This document shows, piece by piece, positions 43,898 through 50,948 of a DNA stretch of 64,000 nt. The DNA is from Moritella sp. Urea-trap-13 (GTDB lineage: Bacteria > Pseudomonadota > Gammaproteobacteria > Enterobacterales > Moritellaceae). Numbering within the stretch: position 1 is the stretch's first letter; each line of letters starts with the position of its first letter. The notes beneath the pieces were generated by a model. That model was not told the origin of the DNA and ran no database searches. It saw nothing but the letters and a program-made list of their open reading frames with translations. Where the stretch lies: assembly GCF_002836355.1 (NCBI RefSeq), contig NZ_PJCA01000031.1, forward strand, positions 1,488,001 through 1,552,000. The letters are read 5' to 3'. A program made the translations under genes and the position numbers.

Positions 43898-44737
43898 TCA
43901 CACCAGCAGCGGAACTCTTTTCATCACCACTTTACGCATGTAGGTATCTGTTTTTACAACAAGTCCTAACGACTCCATCAACTCAATAAACCAAACAGCG
44001 TGGTTGTAACCTATGATGAATTGTCGCTGCAGCATAGATACGCTGATATTGCTCATTTGTGCTGTGAAAATATATACCTGAGAGAACAGACTGTTTTGCT
44101 CATTTAACTCAAACAGCTGTATTTTAGCTAAACTCACAGGCTTGAATTTGTGTTCAATAAAAGCCGATAAAACAAAGCTATTAACCACTGATTTCATCGA
44201 CAATATGCAACTCCCAGACACCTGATCATCTAATTGATATTCATGGTAATGGTCGAGTTCAATTAACGTGGCATCACCTAACACTATCTCGGATGGTTGT
44301 AGTATAAAAAAGCGCGGATGTAACATTTCATTTTGTAAAATACTGATATTGAGGGTATCAATAATCATCACCGCAGTGGTATTTCGACCCGCATCACTGC
44401 TGCTTGGCAGGGATAAATACACAAAGGTATTATTGGCGACTTGTGTGCTTTCAACTTCAACCAAGTTTGATAGCGATTTGATGCTGCGTTCGATATCCAG
44501 CTGGTTACAAGTCCTATCCCACAATTTACGCATCAGAATTTCTTTTTTGTCACCACAGAGCGCTAAAACACACTCACGTGGGGTTTTAAGAAACTGTTTG
44601 CCGACTAGCTTAATGAAATGATCGAAGTGAGTGCGGCTGACAGTATCTTCTGCAACCGTAAGTACATCATTGTTGGCATTAAGCAGGGCTAAGACTGAAT
44701 TCAAGTGTTCGGCGTTAACATTATCGGTAGTAGACAT
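43898..44737 (-). CDS. Protein with C-terminal FtsK-gamma-like winged helix
   Basis: The last 60 residues of this 279-residue protein resemble the gamma domain of FtsK: MLQRQFIIGYNHAVWFIELM and ESLGLV align with the family pattern VQRRLKIGYNRAARMIEAME..G. In FtsK this winged helix reads polar DNA sequences. The N-terminal 200 residues contain no ATPase motif and I do not recognise them. The gene is divergent from the FtsZ paralogue across 293 bp that holds one AAGCTT palindrome near each start. It could be a DNA-binding regulator of the pair, perhaps the factor that binds the palindromes; this is inference. Confidence 0.7.
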   Translation of the reverse strand: MSTTDNVNAEHLNSVLALLNANNDVLTVAEDTVSRTHFDHFIKLVGKQFLKTPRECVLALCGDKKEILMRKLWDRTCNQLDIERSIKSLSNLVEVESTQVANNTFVYLSLPSSSDAGRNTTAVMIIDTLNISILQNEMLHPRFFILQPSEIVLGDATLIELDHYHEYQLDDQVSGSCILSMKSVVNSFVLSAFIEHKFKPVSLAKIQLFELNEQNSLFSQVYIFTAQMSNISVSMLQRQFIIGYNHAVWFIELMESLGLVVKTDTYMRKVVMKRVPLLV

Positions 44738-44802
44738 AGTAACCTTTTATATACTGTTATCTTGATTGGGGTAAGTATATAAAATGGTTGTCGTAAGAGA
44801 GG

Positions 44803-44818
44803 TTTGTAAGCTTATGAG
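44803..44818. promoter_or_regulatory. AAGCTT-centred palindrome, site 7
   Basis: TTTGTAAGCTTATGAG lies about 65 bp upstream of the start at 44737. It differs from site 1 only at the last base. Confidence 0.65.
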
Positions 44819-44937
44819 TATGCCTGTTCATTACTGTCGCCTCATCATTCTGTTAATAGATAAGCACAACCCAAGCAGCTCGCGATTAAGTTAAGTTGCA
44901 TGCAGATAATCAGACCACATTTAAAATCCACATTATG

Positions 44938-44953
44938 TTCATAAGCTTACTAA
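44938..44953. promoter_or_regulatory. AAGCTT-centred palindrome, site 8
   Basis: TTCATAAGCTTACTAA lies about 80 bp upstream of the FtsZ-paralogue start at 45031. Confidence 0.6.
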
Positions 44954-45030
44954 AATTAAAATGACTCAATATAGTGGCAATATGTTGTCCACAAACAATA
45001 TCTTGGCCATAACAAAGGATCGTTCACTTT

Positions 45031-46119
45031 ATGTTTTTACCTGAATCTAACAATGCAAAAATGACAGTTCTTCTCGCGGGTGTAGGTGGCTGTGGATGCA
45101 ATACCTCTAGCTTACTTGGCGCAGAAATTCAGTCTGACGATTTAACCATTATTAACATTAATACCGATGCCGCGGCACTAGATCACTGCAGTTCTGGTGA
45201 CAATATCCTTATAGGTAAAAATCTGACTAATGGCTTTGGTGCAGGCTCTGCACCTGAAGTTGGGCTTGCCGCCGCAGAAGAGAATGAAAAACAGTTACGA
45301 GAATTATTAATTGGTAACGACATTTTGATCTTAACGACAGGCCTAGGCGGTGGAACTGGCACAGGTGCGACACCACACATCGCCAAGATCGCTCGAGATC
45401 TAGCAATACCTTGTATTGTGGTTGCGACGCTTCCTTTCCAATCAGAAGGTAAAATGCGGATGAACTACGCGACACAAGGGTTGGAACTACTGCGGGAACG
45501 CGCCCATGCGCTTATTACATTACCCAATGATAACCTTGTTGAAGTACTGGGCGAAACGGTGGGTATTTTTGATGCGTTTAAGTTCTCCAATACTGCGCTT
45601 AAAAATACCATCAGCTCTTTAATTGATATGCTCACCACGACTGGTTTCATCAATGTTGATTTAAATGATTTTGGCAAGATCATGAATCAAAAAGGCGATG
45701 CTATTTTAGGTATTGGTCACAGTGATAACCCTGAGGGTATTGAAGACGCCGTTGAACAAGCACTTAAAAATCCGTTATATAAAAATATTGATATAAGCAA
45801 AGCGCAAGGTGCCATTATTCAAGTAAATTGTAAGGAAGAGATCACCTTAGCTGAATACAACAAGATCACAGGCCTAGTAAATAACATGTTAGATGAGCAC
45901 GCATTGATGATTTGCGGTATTTCGAAAAAACAACACCTCGATTGTTATGTCGAAGTACTTGTTATTGGTACAGGTCTAACAGTCTCAGAAAGTACTCCGG
46001 CAACGCAGATAACGTCTGACGATATAGCCAGAACATCAGACAATGTGAAAGAAATTAAACCGCAAATAAAACATGAATACCTCAATATCCCTGCGTTTAT
46101 TCGTAATAAAGGCGCGTAA
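45031..46119 (+). CDS. Divergent FtsZ paralogue with FtsZ-type C-terminal tail
   Basis: This 362-residue tubulin-like GTPase has the FtsZ signature GLGGGTGTGATP (about 104-115), a first nucleotide loop LLAGVGGCGCN and a T7-loop region FINVDLNDFGKIM (about 206-218) that keeps the catalytic Asp positions. After a short polar linker (about 316-345) it ends EYLNIPAFIRNKGA, very like the conserved FtsZ tail (DYLDIPAFLRKQAD in E. coli) that binds FtsA, ZipA and others. The sequence is too diverged, and the setting wrong, for the main ftsZ of the division cluster. It may join or disturb the division ring. It is preceded by palindrome site 8 and an AAAGGAT ribosome site. Confidence 0.88.
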   Translation: MFLPESNNAKMTVLLAGVGGCGCNTSSLLGAEIQSDDLTIININTDAAALDHCSSGDNILIGKNLTNGFGAGSAPEVGLAAAEENEKQLRELLIGNDILILTTGLGGGTGTGATPHIAKIARDLAIPCIVVATLPFQSEGKMRMNYATQGLELLRERAHALITLPNDNLVEVLGETVGIFDAFKFSNTALKNTISSLIDMLTTTGFINVDLNDFGKIMNQKGDAILGIGHSDNPEGIEDAVEQALKNPLYKNIDISKAQGAIIQVNCKEEITLAEYNKITGLVNNMLDEHALMICGISKKQHLDCYVEVLVIGTGLTVSESTPATQITSDDIARTSDNVKEIKPQIKHEYLNIPAFIRNKGA

Positions 46120-46148
46120 TAAATACCTTTTTTATAACGCCTAAAACC

Positions 46149-46178
46149 AAAAAAGCCTGCTATCTAAGCAGGCTTTCA
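46149..46178. terminator. Bidirectional terminator after FtsZ paralogue
   Basis: A GCCTGCT / AGCAGGC stem has A-rich and T-rich flanks. It lies between the convergent FtsZ paralogue and the 111-residue gene. Confidence 0.85.
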
Positions 46179-46252
46179 TCATTATTCTTTATCACACCAT
46201 TAACTCAAACATGACGCCACATTCAAGTTAAAACAGTCTATGTTGTAACAGA

Positions 46253-46588
46253 CTAAAGTGCGGCAGCTTCTACTTCAGCTACAAGCGCGTTTAATTGCGC
46301 GATAGTATCATTCAGTTCAGCGCGGAAATCATCAGCAACCGTTGTAGCAGGTAATGTTAGGTAGATTTCTAACTGTACTACTAATAATTTTAATAACGCT
46401 GAGTAAGTCGCTGTGTTTTGCTCTTCTTCTAACGCTAATAATGCAATGTTAATCGCAAAATGTTGTGTTTCTGGTTGGTCTTTTTTCGCTAAGTGTTTAT
46501 TTACTTTTAACTCAGCGTAATCAACAAATTGTAATTTAACGTCGATGTCGTTGTTTAGCTTTTCTAAAAATTGTGTATTGTCAGTCAT
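46253..46588 (-). CDS. Conserved 111-residue protein, likely original copy
   Basis: This acidic, helix-rich protein of unknown function nearly matches the product of 16940-17275. This copy starts with ATG, has an AAGG ribosome site and lies behind the tRNA operon, so I take it as the resident copy and the other as the duplicate. It has no membrane segment or known domain. Confidence 0.75.
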   Translation of the reverse strand: MTDNTQFLEKLNNDIDVKLQFVDYAELKVNKHLAKKDQPETQHFAINIALLALEEEQNTATYSALLKLLVVQLEIYLTLPATTVADDFRAELNDTIAQLNALVAEVEAAAL

Positions 46589-46671
46589 AATACTTTAATC
46601 CTTGATAAGTAGGCGTTATTTGAACTGCTGACTCAAACCAATAAGCAGCAACTTTTAAAAACAGTATAACG

Positions 46672-46703
46672 AAAAAAGCCTGCTCAATGAGCAGGCTTTT
46701 TCG
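46672..46703 (-). terminator. Terminator of the tRNA operon
   Basis: A GCCTGCT / AGCAGGC stem with six A residues before and five T residues after it. It lies about 30 bp past the last tRNA on the minus strand. Confidence 0.88.
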
Positions 46704-46729
46704 AATTCCAATTGCTTGGAATAAATAAG

Positions 46730-46806
46730 TGGTCGGTGATAGAGGATTCGAACCTCTGACCCCCTGGTCCCAAACCAGGTGCGCTACCAAGCTGCGCTAA
46801 TCACCG
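46730..46806 (-). tRNA. tRNA-Pro (anticodon TGG), copy 1
   Basis: This 77-base cloverleaf has an encoded CCA end, a CGGTGAT acceptor stem, a GGTTCGAATCC T-arm and anticodon TGG. It is the last gene of the tRNA operon and is identical to the copy at 47184-47260. Confidence 0.97.
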
Positions 46807-46810
46807 AACA

Positions 46811-46895
46811 TGGTGCGGAAGGAGAGACTTGAACTCTCACACCCTAAGATACTAGAACCTAAATCTAGCGCGTCTACCAATTCCGCCACTCCCGC
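46811..46895 (-). tRNA. tRNA-Leu (anticodon TAG)
   Basis: This 85-base tRNA has a long variable arm, as expected for leucine, encoded CCA and anticodon TAG within the loop TTTAGGT. The acceptor stem GCGGGAG pairs with CTTCCGC, with one G-U pair. Confidence 0.96.
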
Positions 46896-46966
46896 ACTAA
46901 CTTACAACTTATCAGCAGGTAATACTGACAAGGGTCGATAACATCACCGTAGTGAGCTATCAAATA

Positions 46967-47043
46967 TGGGGCGACTGAAGGGGATTGAACCCTCGACAAC
47001 CGGAATCACAATCCGGGGCTCTACCAACTGAGCTACAACCGCC
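46967..47043 (-). tRNA. tRNA-His (anticodon GTG)
   Basis: This 77-base tRNA includes the extra 5' G typical of tRNA-His, encoded CCA and anticodon GTG. The order Arg-His-Leu-Pro resembles the argX-hisR-leuT-proM operon of E. coli. Confidence 0.97.
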
Positions 47044-47105
47044 ACAAACTTTTACATCAACCCGTTTTGGTAAACGAATCGATTTCTACTTTTACATAGA
47101 TAATA

Positions 47106-47182
47106 TGGTGACCCCTATAGGATTCGAACCTATGGCCTACGGCTTAGAAGGCCGTTGCTCTATCCAACTGAGCTAAGGAGTC
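47106..47182 (-). tRNA. tRNA-Arg (anticodon TCT)
   Basis: This 77-base tRNA has encoded CCA, a GACTCCT acceptor stem and anticodon TCT in the loop CTTCTAA. Confidence 0.96.
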
Positions 47183-47183
47183 G

Positions 47184-47260
47184 TGGTCGGTGATAGAGGA
47201 TTCGAACCTCTGACCCCCTGGTCCCAAACCAGGTGCGCTACCAAGCTGCGCTAATCACCG
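47184..47260 (-). tRNA. tRNA-Pro (anticodon TGG), copy 2
   Basis: This is the first gene of the tRNA operon and is identical to 46730-46806. The two copies form a 77-bp direct repeat around the Arg, His and Leu genes. Confidence 0.97.
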
Positions 47261-47452
47261 AACTGTTGAAGACAACGTCTGTCAACGAGGGTGGATATTA
47301 CAGAGTTGAACTGAACTCGTCAAACCTTTTTAATGCCGCCATTCAATCTGCTCATTAGTTATACGACAAATGTAATAAACACCGCAATATGTAGAATTTA
47401 ACTGCAAAATAATGATTGTTCGCTGTTTTCATTCACTTATTGAGCGATTTAA

Positions 47453-47992
47453 TCAATTTAGTTCTAGTTTATCCAACGCGGTTCCTAGCTTGTTCAAGGC
47501 GTCCACCGAAAAACCGCGATCATAGAAATAAACAATCTCACTATTAGCATCAAGCAAGATAACACGCGCGTTATTCGGATTTTCATTACCTGTGTATTGC
47601 TGCATTTTTTCACCATCGTTATATAAAGTGATCACCCCACCCCATAATTCTTTGGGTATTCCACGTCGCATGCCGTTATTAATCATAGAACTAAACATTT
47701 TTGGAAACATACCTTGAATAGCAGGTAGTTCATAAACATCAACAAGCGCATTACTCATGTCTAAGCCAATTAACCAGCGGTCGATATCAAACTGGGTATC
47801 TTGCTTATAACCCACCAGCAATAACGTCGGTTTATTAGCAAATAAACCGGGCATAGACACATCTTGCTGTTCTAATGTCTGACCAGAAAAAGTGGGCAAT
47901 GTTTGTCCCACTAACGATTGGTTGCTATAACTCGACGAGCAGCCAGCCAGTAATACTGTTAATACGATAAAGATCCACTTTAATTTATCCAT
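47453..47992 (-). CDS. Lipoprotein with thioredoxin-like fold
   Basis: This protein has 179 residues from the ATG at 47992, which follows an AGGT site and gives a proper signal peptide; a frame 22 codons longer exists. The lipobox is LLAGC, so the mature protein is lipid-anchored. The rest (TLPTFSGQTLEQQDVSMPGL, LLLVGYKQD, ARVILLDANSEIVYFYDRGF) resembles a redoxin fold without the CxxC, so a disulfide function is unlikely. A TGATCG-N15-CGTAT promoter upstream suggests control by the ECF sigma factor at 48904. Confidence 0.7.
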   Translation of the reverse strand: MDKLKWIFIVLTVLLAGCSSSYSNQSLVGQTLPTFSGQTLEQQDVSMPGLFANKPTLLLVGYKQDTQFDIDRWLIGLDMSNALVDVYELPAIQGMFPKMFSSMINNGMRRGIPKELWGGVITLYNDGEKMQQYTGNENPNNARVILLDANSEIVYFYDRGFSVDALNKLGTALDKLELN

Positions 47993-48050
47993 GTTTACCT
48001 GCTTATAGTTCGAGTTAGAAATTAAGTTTAAGTCATTGTATATTTCATAT

Positions 48051-48076
48051 ATACGCACTATTTATAACTTCGATCA
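48051..48076 (-). promoter_or_regulatory. ECF-sigma-type promoter of the lipoprotein gene
   Basis: On the minus strand TGATCG (48076-48071) and CGTAT (48055-48051) are separated by 15 bases. The -10 end lies about 58 bases before the ATG at 47992. The layout matches three plus-strand promoters nearby with 16-base spacers. Confidence 0.55.
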
Positions 48077-48116
48077 CTTTATTAACGTATTATTTAAATT
48101 TACCCCCATCCTAAAA

Positions 48117-48145
48117 TGATCGATTACTGCTATTGCCTCGTATTA
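48117..48145 (+). promoter_or_regulatory. ECF-sigma-type promoter of the LON-domain gene
   Basis: TGATCG (48117-48122), a 16-base spacer and CGTATTA (48139-48145) lie about 30 bases before the ATG at 48177. The spacing equals that of the sigma-factor and operon promoters. Confidence 0.65.
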
Positions 48146-48176
48146 GTTAATGTAAGATTAACTCGAGGATACATTT

Positions 48177-48785
48177 ATGATGTTAGCAATCTTTCCCTTA
48201 CCTATCGTATTACTGCCCGGCGGTATAACACGCTTAAATATATTTGAACCTAGATACATGCGCCTAGTCACAGAGTCTTATCGAGACGGTGGGTTTGCTT
48301 TGTTACCTTATAAACAATCAACATCTGATACAGCCTTAGCCACAGCCCAGCATAGTATTGCTTCTTGGGTCGAGATTGTTGATTTTAGTACATCTGCAGA
48401 GGGCTTGCTCAGCATAGATATTAAGGCCAAGCGATTAATTGAAATCACCTCGGTCGAATCTGCCGCCGATGGTCTGCTAAGAGCAGACTATCAAGAGCTT
48501 CAGCATTGGCCAGACAAAAACGAATTGACTAAAACGGAACAAAATAATAAAGAAAATAAAAAGTTAATGTCTGTATTAAATGCAATTTTTGAAGAACATC
48601 AAAGCTTAGCGGCGCTTTACCCCCACGCTAATGGGCAGGATTTACGCTGGGTATGCGCGCGCTTTATCGAACTATTACCCTTAGACATGAAACATAAAAT
48701 TAATTTTATGGCGCCAGAAAGTTTTGATCAATGCTTAGCCTTCTTGCATACTACAATTAATGGACATAATAATGCGCCTGCCTGA
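48177..48785 (+). CDS. LON substrate-binding-domain protein
   Basis: This 202-residue protein consists of the N-terminal substrate-binding domain of Lon protease without the ATPase or protease parts. The start AIFPLPIVLLPGGITRLNIFE and EPRYMRLV are typical of these stand-alone family members (PF02190 type). They may bind damaged or partly folded proteins; the function is not settled. A GAGGA site precedes the ATG. An ECF-type promoter suggests response to singlet oxygen or a related stress. Confidence 0.85.
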   Translation: MMLAIFPLPIVLLPGGITRLNIFEPRYMRLVTESYRDGGFALLPYKQSTSDTALATAQHSIASWVEIVDFSTSAEGLLSIDIKAKRLIEITSVESAADGLLRADYQELQHWPDKNELTKTEQNNKENKKLMSVLNAIFEEHQSLAALYPHANGQDLRWVCARFIELLPLDMKHKINFMAPESFDQCLAFLHTTINGHNNAPA

Positions 48786-48834
48786 TTTATCGAAATAAAG
48801 TGTTGTCGAAAATAAAATGTTTTCGAAAATAGAG

Positions 48835-48863
48835 TGATCGATGTTATTCATCACAACGTATTA
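48835..48863 (+). promoter_or_regulatory. ECF-sigma-type promoter of the sigma-factor operon
   Basis: TGATCG (48835-48840), a 16-base spacer and CGTATTA (48857-48863) lie about 40 bases before the sigma-factor start. Autoregulation is usual for ECF/ChrR loci. Confidence 0.65.
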
Positions 48864-48903
48864 CTCTTTAACACAGCATGGCTACATTATATGAAGGATC
48901 CAG

Positions 48904-49533
48904 ATGATAAATCCTATCAGTATAAGTAATTCACCTAGCGTCAATTACGTAATTAAAAAGTCAATAATGGAAAATGACAATACACAGCAACTAAGTACCT
49001 GCTTAGTTAAAATCGGTAGTGAACGAGATAAAGTAGCCTTTGCAACTTTGTTCAAATGGTTTGCGCCAAAAATAATCCGTTTTGGTATAAAAACATTAAA
49101 TACCGAAGCCCATGCCAAAGAATTGTTGCAAGAAACAATGACCAAAGTATGGAAAAAAGCCCACACCTACGACGATACTAAAGGTAAAGCCAGTACTTGG
49201 GTCTATACCGTTATGCGGAATGTGTCTTTTGATATGCTCAGAAAGATCCAATCTAACAAAGAGGATACCCTCAGTGATGATATCTGGCCGATGCTCGAAA
49301 GCGATGAAAATAGCAGTGAAGATGCTTACCCAGATCACCTGATGAGCCGCACCATGTCTGTGCATGTGAATCAGTTACCCGAAAATCAACAGCAGATAAT
49401 TAAAGGTGTGTACTTCAACGAACTGTCTCAAGAACAACTGGCTAAGCAACTTGATATCCCCGTCGGTACCGTTAAATCAAGATTACGCTTAGCGCTCGCC
49501 AAATTAAAACAGTATATCGGAGAAGATTCATGA
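48904..49533 (+). CDS. rpoE: ECF sigma factor (RpoE/ChrR-type, ECF11-like)
   Basis: This 209-residue group-4 sigma factor has region 2 at about 45-110 (AKELLQETMTKVWKKAHTYD, then STWVYTVMRNVSFDMLRK) and region 4 at about 150-205 (LSQEQLAKQLDIPVGTVKSR). It is followed, with a four-base ATGA overlap, by a ChrR anti-sigma gene, so it is of the singlet-oxygen-responsive RpoE/ChrR type known in Rhodobacter and found in marine gammaproteobacteria. The symbol follows that usage and does not mean the envelope-stress RpoE. An AAGGATC site precedes the ATG. Confidence 0.93.
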   Translation: MINPISISNSPSVNYVIKKSIMENDNTQQLSTCLVKIGSERDKVAFATLFKWFAPKIIRFGIKTLNTEAHAKELLQETMTKVWKKAHTYDDTKGKASTWVYTVMRNVSFDMLRKIQSNKEDTLSDDIWPMLESDENSSEDAYPDHLMSRTMSVHVNQLPENQQQIIKGVYFNELSQEQLAKQLDIPVGTVKSRLRLALAKLKQYIGEDS

Positions 49534-50207
49534 TTAAATATCACCCTAGCCATGAGTTACTCGACACCTTCGTTACGGGTCAACTACCAGCCTCGTTCAG
49601 TGCTGCTATCGCGATACATACTGAGCTATGCGATATTTGTCGCAACAAGGTGGCGCAGTTAGAGTCTACCCATGCAAATAATACCTTCACCTCTGTTGCC
49701 GATGAAGATCATTATTTAACAGCGGACATGTTATTTAATGACTGGGAAATGGACAGTTTGATCAGTGCTATAACTGACGACACTGAGAGCATTCATGCGA
49801 CAGCAACAACGCCGCAATCGGTAAGCTTTAATGACACTGCATATCAGCTACCTCGTGCATTGCAACATATCGTCTTAGGTAAACAACTTCACGTAGGCAA
49901 GTTGACGCGATCTCGATTAGACCTTAATGAAGGCGCGATACATGTAAGTTTACTGCATATTCAAGCTGGCGGCTGTATCCCCAATCATACGCATAAAGGC
50001 AGCGAATTAACCTTGTTGCTTGAAGGCAGTTTTGAAGACGAAATGGGCACATACAATAAAGGCGACTTTATTCTGCTTAATAGTGACCATACTCACAGCC
50101 CTATTACCAAACATGGCTGCCTCTGCTATACCGTAGTTGATAGTCCGCTGACATTCACTGAAGGCATGGCGAAAATTCTCAATCCACTGGGTAACTTTAT
50201 TTATTAA
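49530..50207 (+). CDS. chrR: ChrR-type zinc anti-sigma factor with cupin domain
   Basis: This 225-residue protein holds the sigma factor inactive until stress. The N-terminal zinc anti-sigma domain shows the HxxxCxxC set (HTELCDIC, about 30-37) and the early His (HPSHELL). The C-terminal cupin domain (about 120-215) keeps metal ligands in PNHTHKGSELTLLLEGSFED and SDHTHSP. In Rhodobacter the cupin part is needed for the singlet-oxygen response. A GGAGAAG site lies within the end of the sigma gene. Confidence 0.93.
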   Translation: MIKYHPSHELLDTFVTGQLPASFSAAIAIHTELCDICRNKVAQLESTHANNTFTSVADEDHYLTADMLFNDWEMDSLISAITDDTESIHATATTPQSVSFNDTAYQLPRALQHIVLGKQLHVGKLTRSRLDLNEGAIHVSLLHIQAGGCIPNHTHKGSELTLLLEGSFEDEMGTYNKGDFILLNSDHTHSPITKHGCLCYTVVDSPLTFTEGMAKILNPLGNFIY

Positions 50208-50212
50208 GACTG

Positions 50213-50251
50213 AGTGACAGTTTATCGATAATCAATTGATAAACTGTCACT
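50213..50251. terminator. Perfect 14-bp inverted repeat after chrR
   Basis: AGTGACAGTTTATC and GATAAACTGTCACT pair perfectly around an 11-base loop just past the chrR stop. There is no strong T-run, so it may be a partial terminator, an attenuator or an RNA-stabilising hairpin. Confidence 0.6.
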
Positions 50252-50350
50252 AATTAATATGCAGCTTGTCATTTTCTTCACTAAAATAGTATTTGTCACT
50301 CAAACTGGTTTTTGATTAAACCTGCTTTCTCATTAAAATAGTTATTGATG

Positions 50351-50379
50351 TGATCCCTTCTCTACTTCCAACCGTATTA
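50351..50379 (+). promoter_or_regulatory. ECF-sigma-type promoter of the effector operon
   Basis: TGATCC (50351-50356), a 16-base spacer and CGTATTA (50373-50379) form the best match of the four. It lies about 48 bases before the start at 50428. Confidence 0.75.
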
Positions 50380-50427
50380 AAGACATAACACTTATTAACA
50401 TAGCTTAATCATTAGATGGAATTGACA

Positions 50428-50892
50428 ATGATAAATACCACGCTAAGTAATACCAAGTTGGAACAAGATCAGGGACTGTGGCTCAGAAATTTTGCTGATA
50501 CCTATACGAGCTTAAATAAAACCAATTTACACACACTTGAAAACATTTATCACAGTGATATTCAATTTCAAGATCCCTTGCATAAAGTAGCAGGCATTGC
50601 CCAACTAATCAGCTATTTTGAAAACCTCTACACCAACTTAGCCAGCTGTACATTCGATATTACCTACCAAATCCTTAGTGATAAAGAAGCCGCTATTTAC
50701 TGGGATATGACCTACACCCACCCTAAATTAAATGCCGGTAAAGCAATCACAGTATCTGGCCATTCACACCTTAAAGCGCTTGACGGTAAAGTCATCTACC
50801 ATCGCGATTATCTCGATGTCGGCGCTATGTTATATGAACATGTGCCAGTACTGGGTCACATGGTGCGTTATGTAAAAAATAATATTGGATGA
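50428..50892 (+). CDS. SnoaL/NTF2-like protein
   Basis: This protein has 154 residues from the ATG at 50428, which has a GGA site; an ATG at 50416 is in frame. The fold is NTF2/SnoaL-like: YHSDIQFQDPLHKVAGIAQL, CTFDITYQILSDKEAAIYWD and SGHSHLKALDGKVIYHRDYL. It is the first gene of the ChrR-type effector operon, where such a gene is usual in marine relatives. The ligand is unknown. Confidence 0.82.
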   Translation: MINTTLSNTKLEQDQGLWLRNFADTYTSLNKTNLHTLENIYHSDIQFQDPLHKVAGIAQLISYFENLYTNLASCTFDITYQILSDKEAAIYWDMTYTHPKLNAGKAITVSGHSHLKALDGKVIYHRDYLDVGAMLYEHVPVLGHMVRYVKNNIG

Positions 50893-50948
50893 GAATGTAT
50901 TTCATAACAGATATTGAATAAAGGATATTGAATTAGGAGTATTAAATA

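Larger units (their letters stand above)
44738..45030. other. Divergent promoter region of FtsK-gamma-like and FtsZ-like genes
   Basis: No gene is visible. Palindrome site 7 lies close to the minus-strand start and site 8 close to the plus-strand start, so each promoter could be controlled separately by the same factor. Confidence 0.6.

Noticed and set aside
18600-46200. CRISPR array or cas cluster near the NE0113-type gene.
   Set aside because: I looked for regularly spaced repeats and for other cas-like proteins and found none in the window.
18622-46588. Integrase, transposase or attachment-site pair bounding the accessory island.
   Set aside because: No such gene or matching end repeats were seen; island borders are therefore inferred only from gene content.
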